A DNA stretch of 64,000 bases, taken from positions 357,068,027 to 357,132,026 of the forward strand of contig NC_090439.1 of assembly GCF_031143425.1 (NCBI RefSeq). The letters run 5' to 3'. Made by a program: the position numbers and the translations under genes. Within the stretch, counting starts at the first letter, position 1, and each line of letters begins with the position of its first letter. Positions 10,794 to 22,249 of the stretch are shown here, piece by piece. The notes under the pieces were generated by a model. It ran no database searches. It saw only the letters and a list, made by a program, of their open reading frames with translations, and was not told the DNA's origin. The DNA comes from Pleurodeles waltl (lineage: Eukaryota > Chordata > Amphibia > Caudata > Salamandridae).

Positions 10794-13700
10794 ATGGATC
10801 CTAGATGCCCCAACAGACCCCAGGAGGATGAGAGCAGACCAGGAACCAGCCAGGAGGAAGCATACAGGAACCAGGACATTTAAAAAAAAAAAAGAAAGTG
10901 TCGCTTCAGTGCAGAGGAGCAGGAAATCCTGGTGAAAGAGGTGACGGAACACCAGCACCAACTTTTCATCTCCTCAAAATTGCCACTCAGTAGGAGAGAG
11001 GCCATCTGGAAACAAATTGTGGACAAGATTAACAGTGTGGCTGAAGAACGCCGGACAGTCACCGAGTGTAAGAAATGCTGGCATGACTGCAAACGTAGGA
11101 CCAAAGAGAAAATGGCCAGGAACAGGAAGGCAGCAATGCAGACTGGAGGGGGGAGTCCAGCACAACAGGAGGCCCTGGACCACATGGAGGAGATGGTCGC
11201 AGCCGTCATCCCGGAGGAGATCGTCACAGGGATTCAAGGACTGGACAGCGCAGACTACCACGACACAACGCACATGCAGGGTAAGTCGCATGGGGAATTC
11301 AAATGCAATAATGAGGATTGTAAGCAGGGGGGGGATACCTACTACACAATGCATGTAAGTCAGCACATATATGAAGTGGCATGGGGAAAGGGGCACGGCA
11401 GGGGGGCATGCCCAGTACTGACCGAAGCTGGGGCACGTCAAAATACAGCAACCACAACAGTCCCACGGGGACATCCTGTAATTACAACAAGAGAGCCAAG
11501 GGAAATCAGTGACAGGTGGGAAGGACACTCCTCAAATCCACATCCAGGCACTTGTCTTGCAAAATCTATTCCCCATCAACTAGGTCCCTACCTGTAATGC
11601 TGTAGCAAATACAACAACTGCAACTTAACTGCCACCACAGTTGACAATAACACCTCTCATCTCTGTGCAGCTATAGCACCAAATGGCAGGAACCCCACCC
11701 TGGAACATACATACCTAAAATAGGGGGTGAGGATGACATCTGCAATTACTCCTAGAAATAAGACAAAGGTACCAGTACACTCAAATGCCGAATGTCCATA
11801 ACTGACACATACATAACCCTAAGTAAACAGCAATAGGAGCCACACAGCACTAACGACACACACATGCTGCATACGTCAGGGTCCCTCACGTGCCTGGCTA
11901 ACAAGGCTACATCACTAATGTCATACTGCTCAGACAACAACATTGAGGAGGGGACACAGGCAACTGGTCACTGAAACACATCTGCACAGTCTTACAAAAA
12001 AATAGGACATTCATACGATAAACAGGCCAATCCAGTAAGACACACATTATACCCCATCATATACAAACATCAACAATGTTTACATCCATACCACATCCTA
12101 ACATTGACACGCATAGGTAATGCCACGTAACATGTACAGTTCATGCAATGTGAATAAAAAGTGTATGGGGCAGGGCCTGAGAGGCAAGTGTGCTGGCAGG
12201 GCAGTCACAACACCCACAGTCAGTCAAAGTGTAGTGTGGCAAGTGAAACGTATACTTTGCGCATTAGCCTCAGGCTGGAGGCCTTTGTGAATCTTACCCT
12301 GAATGTACTAATACTCATTTGCTCACATCTAAGAGCCTCAGAGCACTTTGCACTAAATGATTCTCATTGCCCTTCCTATCAGTTAATGTAGCAAATAGTC
12401 AGTCCTAGGGTGTTGTTAATTAGTCAAATCACCCTGTTTTGCCTACTTCTGCACTGGAGTTTGCCAGAACATATTCACTCTGTGCCCCAGTCAATGATAC
12501 CGTCTGGTACGTTGCTGATAGATGTGGTAGGGTTGAAGGTCTGGCATTCCTGCGTAGGGAAACCTTGTCATCACCATGACATATGTCTTTTAAATTCACT
12601 TCCTCGTCCCAAGACACGCATGGGGGAGTTTCCAAACATAAATTCACAACTAGATGCTGCCTGCCTTGCTGCTGATGCACAACCAGATCCCAGCCCATTC
12701 CTCTGATATGAGGGATGATGTCTCCCCTGTGATTCAGACAGGCAAGCTCCAAACTTAACATGCTGTGCTATACATAGAACAAGCAGAGGGAGAGTAGAAA
12801 CTGTTAGGCACCATGATAGTTGTGTACTAATGTATTAGTCTCCTGCGGACTATTTCAATTCTAACAGTGTGCATTGTTTGGGTTATTGGGGCTCACACCT
12901 AAATTCCTACAAGTCAGTTGAACAATGAAACTTCATATCAAACAAATACTGTCTTTGTCATTTGTGTATGGGAACATACCGGAAAAGATAGAAATGTGTA
13001 GGACCTGAGTGACCACCACTTCCCTGAGAAGTTCCAAAGATGTCATGCGCTCGGATGTCTAAACATTCCTAAGATGTGGGAGACCAGAGGCACTGCTAGT
13101 TAGTCTGAGCTAAATTGAATATCTGGGTGACAGAGTTATATACAAGTGGGTCAAACTTAGTCCCCCACACCATTAGCTATCCTGCTGCCTAGAAAGCCAA
13201 GAATCACATGTAGGATAATGAGAGCCCACCCAACAAAATGTCCCTCCATAACAATAGTGAAACACCGAGGGAGGAGTAGGACAAAAAAACGCCTATTTCT
13301 AAATAATTACAAAGCAACACCTAGAGGCGACCTGGCAGACATGTCTGAAAGATCCATATCATACATGTGACACACAGGTGGGCCATAGGCCTACAACAAT
13401 GCCCTATGACGGACAGCAGATACCAAGACAAACACAGAGTACAAAGTTAAGGCATCCAAAGGCTTGTATCTTAAAGCAAAATTGTCACAACACAGACACA
13501 CTAATTGTACCCTGTTTCATTGCAGAGGAACACGGATCTCCTGCCGATATGCCTGTCCATGAGTTCCCTGATGACATGGATGACGAGACCATCAACCTCC
13601 CACAAGAGACCCTTGACATGGTCCTTGCAAGCCTCCAAACCCCACCTTCAGTCACAAGGAGGAGCACAGAAGAAGCAGCCACCACAGTAGAACCACCCGC

Positions 13701-14285
13701 CACCCCAATTGTAAGACCTGCCAGCTCCAACACAGCTGAGGACTCTGACGACACTGGCACCAGCTTCGAAAGAACTGTCGTTGGGGTCCAGTGGGAGCTG
13801 GCCAAGGAGGTGCGGTGGGGATGCAAACTATGGCAGCCAGCCTTGAGGGGGTGCGTTCGTGCATGTTGTCAACTGCTGATCAGGCAGCTGCAATGCAAGC
13901 CAGAACATCGCTCTTGGAGGAACTTCTAAAAACACAGAAGGAAATCTGCACAGCTGTCATCCAGTTGACACAACAACTCCAACTGCAAGCCAGTCAACGT
14001 GTGCACGAATGCAACATCGAACCCCTCAGGGCCGACCTGGCTGCCTACCATCGGGATGTGGCTGCCATTCTGAAAAACCAGCAGGCCCTCCTTGCTGCAG
14101 TACTGCCCTTCATTACACGACAGGGATCAGCCCCCGGGATGTCTGCCTCCATGTCTTCTAACACTGAGGTGTGTGTTGCCCCTTCACAACCAACAACAAC
14201 AAGGATACACCAGGCAACACACACATCAGAAGAAGAAGACATGGAACAGATAACATTCACACGCAAGAGTACCCGGAAGCCCTAG
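10794..14285 (+). pseudogene. Harbinger B Myb/SANT-like DNA-binding protein (two exons)
   Basis: Exon 1 (10794-11280) starts MDPRCPNRPQ and encodes a Myb-like domain: FSAEEQEILVKEV, RREAIWKQIVDKIN, RRTVTECKKCWHDCKRRTKE (about residues 35-105). It ends at the GT of gtaagt (11281). Exon 2 (13526-14285) follows a tttcattgcag acceptor in phase. It carries an acidic linker (HEFPDDMDDETINLPQETLD) and then a Gln-rich coiled coil (LLEELLKTQKEICTAVIQLT) and ends RKSTRKP-stop. There are two lesions: a TAA beside a 12-A run near 10881, and a one-base frameshift near 13780-13830. In this superfamily the Myb-like protein binds element ends and brings the nuclease into the nucleus. A poly(A) signal lies at 14577-14582. 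Confidence 0.8.
11281..13525 (+). other. Intron of the Harbinger B Myb-like gene
   Basis: A 2.2-kb intron between gtaagt and tttcattgcag. No other gene or repeat is recognised in it. Confidence 0.6.
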
Positions 14286-14576
14286 TCCCTGTACCATGGC
14301 CTACTCTGACCAAGGTCCTACGTTTTGACACATGCCAGTCTCACTACAACTACCCTCAATGACTGTTCGGCAATCCACTGTATGACTTGTCCCCATTGCC
14401 AGTGAATGTCTCTCTCCTACCATTTGGCAATTCATGTTCCTCTGCACCGTCTGTGACCTCACCCCAGCATCTCAGGAGCATCATCCACACCCCGTCTGTA
14501 GGATCACCATGTAAGAATGCACCAGAACGGACTCAGCTAACATTGTGAATGGACATTTTGCATTACACCACCTACA

Positions 14577-14582
14577 AATAAA
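14577..14582 (+). terminator. Poly(A) signal of the Harbinger B Myb-like gene
   Basis: AATAAA about 290 bp after the stop at 14285, followed by a GT-rich stretch (gattgtgtctctgtgtc). Confidence 0.5.
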
Positions 14583-15849
14583 TATCACTTGCACACCGAT
14601 TGTGTCTCTGTGTCATTTCACACTTCAACTGTGCAGTAGATAACTCCAAAGTGGCTGTGTGGCAACCATGTAGATTCTCTATACTACTGTCCTGATTTCA
14701 TGTATACTGAAACATCTGTGCAGTGGCCAGGATTGCATCATAGCTTCACTATACTGAGGAAAATAACTGATGAAGGGACTAAGCACACACAATCATGCTG
14801 TGTTGGACAGAATGATGCACCATCTACAGCTATTCTACACAACTAATGGTGGCTGAGAAATGTAGGCACCATGCGATACTAAAATTGGAAATTATGCTGT
14901 AAAATTAAAGGAATGATAAGCAAATTACACTGCATCAATCACCCTTACGGCGTATACTTCCATGAAGGAAAGTCATGCTGAATCAGTACACACATGATGT
15001 AGGTCAGCAATGACAGCAACAAGACAAGAGTGTGAACAAATCCTCATCTACAAAGCTCTCCCAGAACTTCACAATGCTGTCCGACCTATCTATTTACCTA
15101 CAATAACAAGTCGGGAAGCACTCTTTGTGGAGTAGGATACATACCAACCCCAAACCTTGATGATCAATGCACACTACCAATGTTGGCTCTCCCACATGGT
15201 GGACACTTACCAAGTTAGCACACGGGTAGCTGGCATGTTAAACCTCATTAGCCTGGGGATAGCGAGCATGGAACACAAATGTCATACTAAAACTTTCTGC
15301 TACACTGATGTCAAGGCTATGAAAAGGTAGCAACTAACGCATCAGGTAAAGGGTTAACAATTTTTTTATTTCAAAGTAGTAATAAAAGAGGCAACTAAGG
15401 GAAAGGTAAACCTACACTGATCTAACCTGACTACTACTAACCCACAACTGTCCCTAACTAACCTAAGCTAAACTTACTCTACACATGTAACGAAACCATC
15501 TAAACATCAACCCCCCACCCACCATTAAGAGACAAGACACATGCAGGACAACACTTACTAACCTACACACATACTATACTATCCTAAACAAAGATATATA
15601 TTTTTTTTATTTTTTTAATTTTTGATTTTTTTTCCTTTTTTTTTTTTTTTTTAATTAAACAGGAATCCCAACATTGCCAATACACAAAAATATTAGATAG
15701 AAAGAATAAGGACCCCCCACCCTCTTACCTAACACTAACTAAGCTAATTTCCTATACTTATCCTATAACTAACCCCCCAAACCCAACTAACAGTATGAAA
15801 AAGGAAAGAGGTGAGAGGGGAGGGGTAAAAGTTCAGGAGGGCAAAATGA
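14583..15849. other. Spacer between convergent genes of Harbinger B
   Basis: AT-rich DNA between two convergent genes. It contains a long T-rich tract at about 15600-15655 and, on the minus strand, an AATAAA (complement of 15365-15370) that could end the SANT-like gene. No coding frame is recognised. Confidence 0.4.
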
Positions 15850-18800
15850 CTACAGATTTGCCCTCCGTAGTGTGCGCCGGATGGAGCGCACCTTCTTCTT
15901 CACCTCATTCATGTCCTCCGCAAGGTTGTCAACCTTGCGGATCAACCTGTCCAATTTTCTGGACAATGCCTGGAAGGCTGCAGGGTCAATAGGAGGGTCA
16001 GTGCTGGTCTGGGTGCCGGTGGAGGTGGAGGTTGTTGCTGGAGTGGAGTGGCCACGGGACAGCCCTGCTCCCAACACACGGCTGGGTCCAGGTCTGGATG
16101 AAGATGCCTGGTCCGTTGCTGTGTCCCCTTGGGCAGACCTGGTGCATGTAGTGGCGGTGGTTGTTGGTGGCACCGTTGGGGGAGCCTGTGGTGTGGCATA
16201 CCACGCCCCGGAGGCCCGATCCGAATTATATCTGCGGGCCATCCTCCGATACCCACACTGCACCTGCAGGATGTGACTGTACCTCATTGCACGGCGCTCG
16301 AAATGGTTGCGCTCTGCGGCACTCAGGTTTGCAGCTGTGAAGAGAAAAGGGAAATATTGAGCATTGAATTTACAGTGGGTTGAATACCACCATGGGTCAT
16401 TTGTCCATTACTAGAAATGTATTTTTTGCAGCAATTGTTACAACATAGTTCATGGAAAGGCTCAGAGGAAGTACATGTGAATCCTGCATACCTAAGGGCA
16501 TATCACACCTAGCATATACATGTCTCTACATGATGGATGACATCACCCTAAACTACTCAACCAAATCATACCTAAGGCATGAGACATTATGGCACCAGCT
16601 CTTCCGCATACTGACTTCACTACATATGTCATTCTATGTGATAATAATCACACTCCTCACTCAATGGCATTTGGAATTAGTTGTGTGCTAAGATTGAACC
16701 CCTGGCCCAGAATCATATGTCCACACTAGGGGTCAGATGTAGGAATCTTGAAATAACAACTAGCAATTATGCAAAGCAGAACGGTGTCTCTGACACCGTC
16801 TGCGAGTCGCTATGGGGTCCCGAAAACCCACCTCATGAACATCAATGATGTGGGTTCCAAGTTGCCCCACCGTAGCGACTATGGGCACTCACGGGGATGG
16901 AGGCCTGCTGGGACCAGCAGAAATCCATAGACGTGACTGCTTTTAAATGAAGCAAGTAATTTTTCCCCAAGTGTAGGCCGTTTACCTGAAAGGAAAATGA
17001 GCTGCAATTAGTTTAAAAACACAACAATTCAACTAGGAAATTTTCACGGTAATTATTGGTCCCTTAGACCACTGGCTGTTTTGTGCAGGATTATTTTGGT
17101 CCACTCACAAAGGTGAAGGTTTACAATGAGGACCCCTTCCAGTCAGCCAGTTGGTTACCATCCACTTCAAGTGGATGATAACAGCTACTCACTTTGCAAC
17201 CACGTACTCGGTTGCAAATGGGATTGCCTACCACTGTGATTTGCAAGTAGGTCTGGTAAACCCCTTTATCATTTCCATTTTGAAAAGCATTTTCCTAATA
17301 TGTACATGACCACCAAATACATTTTGGAATAGGAAACAGACGTTTGCAAATCACAAACATATATTTATGCCATTTGCAACGTGTAGACATTTTTCTCACT
17401 CTGGCCCTAGGTACTAACTCAAGTCACAAAAGGTGCTAAGTACGTGTAACATACTGGTTGCTACAGTCCTAGGTACCCTGTTTCACAGTAACATCCCAGT
17501 CTTTGTGGGTGGTGTGGGAAGAACAACCAACAATCCCATGTTCAATGCACACCCAGGAGTGTACAGAAAGTTCAACAAGTATGTGCCTTCACACACAACA
17601 ACTATGAAGGGCTAGCAACACGTTGTAGTCAGCCCAACCTTGTCACATCCCAGGTCCACACATGTCAAAATGATATGACTTAGCCCAACATAACATACTA
17701 TTAGTGAGGCATGTTTAACAACACACACAGAGGAGGTAGAACACCCATTCACATGATTCAACTGAACACCTAGGCCATTGCACTCAAGTCACATACACTT
17801 CGAGTTCACCTTGTGGAAGTACATGGCCCTGGAAGATCCGACCTACAGTGTACACAGTCCATCCTCAACTAGGAAGAAACACTTGTCATCAAAGCCATGT
17901 GCCTAAGCTATCTGGGAGACTGTCAGTCTGATATGCAGACTCAGTTGATGGCAAGTCCCTGACCAAGTCTAACATTGACCAGTGTATTCCAAATGAGTCA
18001 TACCATTCCCAATTGCCGCCCTAATTGAATGGGCTACAACCCCTCAATCTGAGAGATGACTAGGTGTTGCTTTACAGAAACATTATTCAAATTTGATATC
18101 ACACTAAAACAACAAAGCCAATGAACGGCCAGCACATCAAATCATGAATTCTCTTGAACACACAGTAATCCATCATGCTTCATTACCAAACAATGTAAAT
18201 AGCACTCAGGCGACACTCACTGTAGGTATCGGGGTCGTCAAAATGGGCCACCTCTCCCACGGTGTACGGGGCTGGTCCACCTGTAAAGCATGAAACAAAG
18301 ATTATACTCAGACTGGGTGAACGGACAAATAATTTCTGTTACAATGACACTGTGTGAATATGACATGGTAATGATAGACTTTCACACATGCTCATCCTGC
18401 ATGGATGACTTTGTATTCAACATTATCATTGGATGAGTCTCCTGCTCCAGTGTCACACCCTACTACACTCATGCAGTGGCCAGGACAGTCATGTGTCGTC
18501 CAAGTTAATCCTCCATTAGTATGCCCCAACAATAATGTTAACCATACATCTCAGCATGTGCATCCCAGAGAGACATTCCAAAACTGGTTCCATGAGGACT
18601 GCATGACCACTCACAATCAAACAGGCTATGTGGACAGGTTCAACACACAGCAACCAGACACACATGTGACATATGTGTGAACAACATGACTAACTTCATG
18701 TGACGTGAAGGCAACACACATGTATAGCATCATCATGTGTTTCCAATTTTCTGTCTAGCTATGGCGTCTGCATATGTAGGTATGTTGTTTCTACATGACG

Positions 18801-19534
18801 TACTCACTGGCCATTATGACCAGTGGAGTACAAATAGAGCAGTTCACGTGTTGCTTTTCTGACACAAATGCAACACTACATTACATGCAGCTACAGGCAT
18901 CTGGTATGTGTTGCAAAAATGAGCCATCGGACTGGTAGCATAGGTCTTCATACACATTCTGCAACAAATACACATTAGGACACATATGTATACCTTGGTA
19001 GCGCAGCATTTGCAACATTTTGTGACGCAGAGAGGGGGCGACTTAGCAAAATACAAATAGATGTTGGATTTTAATGCTGTTATTGCGTGTACATGTGTTG
19101 CAAAATATGGGGATTTATGTGTATAACCATGGGCCTAGGTTTCCCTAGCATTACACACAGTCAGCTACTTATTTTGCAGATTGGCTAACAATCATCACAT
19201 GTTCACACACAGATTTCTATCATTCCCATTTAATAGATTTTTACTCACCAACATGGCCACCAATCCGGAGTCCCAGGTGGTCCAGCAGGTCCTGTTCCCT
19301 GGTGATCAGATCTGCCCAGCGGTGCTTGAGTTGGTGTACATTTCTCAGACTCCCGTAGACCCGGACCAGGTGATGGCGCACCTTCTCCCACCGGATTTTC
19401 CTCGCCTCCGTGTGATACCCCTGTATCACACGGCCCCCAGCTTCCAGCATTAGTGGGAGGAAATGGCTTACTAGCCATAGGAACCCCCCCAATTCGTCTT
19501 CACCCATCCTGGACAGGCGAGGCCTACCTGACAT
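15850..19534 (-). CDS. Harbinger B second SANT/Myb-like protein (three exons, open)
   Basis: Three minus-strand exons: 19249-19534, 18221-18280 and 15850-16334. They join with GT-AG sites and matching phases into 831 nt, 276 codons plus stop, with no lesion. Exon 1 starts MSGRPRLSRMGEDELGG and carries a SANT-like helix set ending RNVHQLKHRWADLITREQ. Exon 2 adds only 20 codons (APYTVGEVAHFDDPDTY). Exon 3 has an Arg/His-rich stretch, a Thr/Pro/Ser-rich linker and a C-terminal coiled coil (LSRKLDRLIRKVDNLAEDMN). I recognise the SANT-like character by pattern only. The protein differs from the Myb-like partner at 10794. Its role is unknown; a second DNA-binding accessory factor is a guess. It is the only complete open gene in the window. 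Confidence 0.62.
16335..18220 (-). other. Intron 2 of the second SANT-like gene
   Basis: A 1.9-kb intron between a GT at 18220 and an AG before 16334, holding a probable MITE at 16729-17408. Confidence 0.5.
16729..17408. mobile_element. Probable MITE in an intron of Harbinger B
   Basis: The left end aggggtcagatgtag and the inverted right end (agggccagagtgag on the minus strand) resemble each other. The interior has several inverted repeats, for example ggtgtctctgacacc near 16780 and paired strings around 17140-17230. The target duplication is not clear, so both boundaries and family are tentative. Confidence 0.4.
18281..19248 (-). other. Intron 1 of the second SANT-like gene
   Basis: About 970 bp between gtgagt (complement of 19243-19248) and the acceptor before 18280. 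Nothing else is recognised. Confidence 0.5.
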
Positions 19535-19950
19535 ATTGAGAGGACTAATGCTGGACAAAATAAATATGAAAGTAAAAGTGGGAAATGGGGAAAGGTAGAG
19601 GTGTGAAAGAAAAAGAAGAAGGAGAAAAATAGCCCAACTAACCCCCCAAACTATGCTACCCACAACAGACTCCCACTGACAATACAAACTATCACAAGTA
19701 TAGACAAAATAACACTAAACAGACTGAGACAATGTTATACAACAATAATAGATTGACACTAAGACAAAATACAAGGCACACAGGACACAAAAGCAGTAAA
19801 ACACAGGACAACACCTTTCACACAACCACACAGTCTAGATAAATCTGAGACTGCAAAGTGAAAGTTAACTCCCAGTACAGATTTTGTAAACAGGATATCC
19901 TATTACATCACTTCCTGCAGAAAATGGCCGCCGTTTTTATTTTCCCGTTT
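19535..19950. other. Upstream region of the second SANT-like gene
   Basis: AC-rich DNA upstream of the start at 19534. An in-frame hydrophobic extension (from 19687) is open but looks like 5'UTR. No clear promoter motif is seen. Confidence 0.3.
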
Positions 19951-20731
19951 TGCGTCATATTTTCACGCATACACAGTTGTGCGTCATTTTTTTTTGACGC
20001 ATTACAGTGCACATGATGCGGAGTGAAAAAATATGATATGAATATTAATATTTTATGATGTACATGAGATGACCAACATATTGTCCATGTAGCGTCAATT
20101 TTACCACGCATACAGCATGGGCGTCATTTTTTTTACACGTACAGTAGTGCACATGATGCGGAGTGAAAAAATATGATATGAATATTAATATTTTATCATG
20201 TGCATGAGATGACCAACATATTGTCCATGTAGCATCAATTTTACCACGCATACAGCATGGGCGTCATTTTTTTTACACGTACAGCAGTGCACATGATGCG
20301 GAGTGAAAAAATATGATATGAATATTAATATTTTATAATGTACATGAGATGACCAACATATTGTCCATGTAGCGTCAATTTTACCACGCATACAGCATGG
20401 GCGTCATTTTTTTTACACGTACAGTAGTGCACATGATGCGGAGTGAAAAAATATGATATGAATATTAATATTTTATAATGTACATGAGATGACCAACATA
20501 TTGTCCATGTAGCGTCAATTTTACCACGCATACAGCATGGGCGTCATTTTTTTTACACGTACAGTAGTGCACATGATGCGGAGTGAAAAAATATGATATG
20601 AATATTAATATTTTATAATGTACATGAGATGACCAACATATTGTCCATGTAGCGTCAATTTTACCACGCATACAGCATGGGTGTCATTTTTTTTACACGT
20701 ACAGTAGTGCACATGATGCAGAGTCAAAAAT
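19951..20731. repeat. 140-bp tandem repeat in Harbinger B, about 5.5 copies
   Basis: A unit containing gtgcacatgatgcggagtga, atatgatatgaatattaata and gatgaccaacatattgtcc recurs exactly every 140 bases (for example at 20154, 20294, 20434 and 20574), with few differences among inner units and a more diverged first unit. Each unit carries the gcgtca word also found at the element's ends. The short reading frames it creates are by-products. Confidence 0.93.
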
Positions 20732-22249
20732 ATTGTGGATGTAAATTATACTTTGAAGGCGAAATATTAAGACACTTTTGGATACATTTGTATTTGACTC
20801 TGCATTGTGTGCACACATGTACGTGAACAAATTATGACGGCCATGCTGTATGCGTAGAATATGGAGCAAATTTATCCTTATGTCTTCATGTTTTTAGCTT
20901 TGGAAAGGTGATTTGTCATGGTCAAACGGTGCGATGTGATACACATATGTGTTTGTATATGACACATGTCCGTTGTTTTATGTATAGAAGGCATTCACAC
21001 TGTAATGTTTGGGACACGTTAACTAATGTATTGACCATATTTGACGACATATTTGGTGTAATTGCTGATGGCTATTTTGAAATGATGGATGGGATACCAT
21101 TATGTATTCCGTCTCCAAAATGTGTCCACATTTATGATGGTGATGCTTTTATCTGTAGTCCTAACAGGGAATGGGAGAGTCACTTTCAGTTTTTATGGGG
21201 CTGAGCATGTCCCATTATGATTTTGTGTTTCAGATTTGTGTTGGACTTGTGACATGGAGGCCACACATGTGCCTTATGCATGTGTTTAGTTCACAAGTAC
21301 ATGATTCTTGTATGTTTTGGGGGCGGTAGAGGTGGACTTAGGCCCCCAGCACCCTAGGATTTGACCATCCAGAATAGCTACTGTATCCATGGAGTATAGT
21401 TATTATATCATGGCAAACCTGCAGCAGCGGGCTAATGTAAGGCCATATGGTATGAATGACTGTTGACCATTCATTGATCTCATTAGCCCATTTGACGTTT
21501 GCAGTAATGATGAATTGGAGCAAACTTGCATACCATTTTCCTATGACTATGTTTGCAAGACTCTCAGCGTTCCCGATGTGATAATGAGAAGAATATTTTG
21601 GTTGTCTGTGTCCCTTTCTGCATAAACTGGTTTAGTGTCATGTTACAATCTTCCTGCTAGGTTCTGACTGGGACACAACTGTGTTGGTCTACTTTCAAAT
21701 ATTAGATTGATTGTATGACATATGTGTACATGTGTGTGGGAATGTGGATCCACTATCACCTGTCTGGGTGTATGTTGTCACTGTAACTTCAAGGTCTCCT
21801 CCTGAGTTAGTGGCAGCTGATGTTGTAGCTATTGTGTATTGCTCATATCACACACTTGAGAGAAGCCATTGATGACATGGTCACGTACACATGGATGGTC
21901 CCACCCAGTCTCTGAACACGTGTAATGTGACTTTCAAATGATCTCCAATTTTGGGCTGGATGAGAGACTGTTTCAGTTGTTTGGATCCGGCATGTGTAAT
22001 TGTCACATTTGTACTCTTGTTGGGCTCTGTGTATGGTAATGTATCATGTCACATCCTACCCTCTGTGCATACAGTTGTGATGTTTATTTTTGGTGTGATG
22101 AATTTTAATGGCATTCTTGATCAATGAGACGACATTCATCTTCAGCTATTTCAAACTAAAGGTGGTCAGAAATGAATAGGCCAAAGCATGATGTGGTGTT
22201 TGTTATCTGTGTTTATTTACAAGTGTGGAATACAAGTGATTATAATAAC
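20732..22249. other. Spacer in Harbinger B between tandem repeat and nuclease
   Basis: 1.5 kb of AT-rich DNA without a convincing gene. A short plus frame at 20908-21204 has no recognisable domain. Confidence 0.35.

Noticed and set aside
19535..19687. Hydrophobic N-terminal extension of the SANT-like protein
   Set aside because: In frame and open, but unlike a nuclear protein start; the ATG at 19534 gives the better-looking start. Not fully excluded.
20045..20671. Five near-identical 68-codon minus frames
   Set aside because: Each is produced by one 140-bp repeat unit, with no independent coding signal.
19951..20731. CRISPR-like regular repeat
   Set aside because: The units are contiguous 140-bp repeats without unique spacers, inside a eukaryotic transposon.
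20908..21204. 98-codon frame in the Harbinger B spacer
   Set aside because: No domain, no splice context and no second copy; length is compatible with chance in AT-rich DNA.
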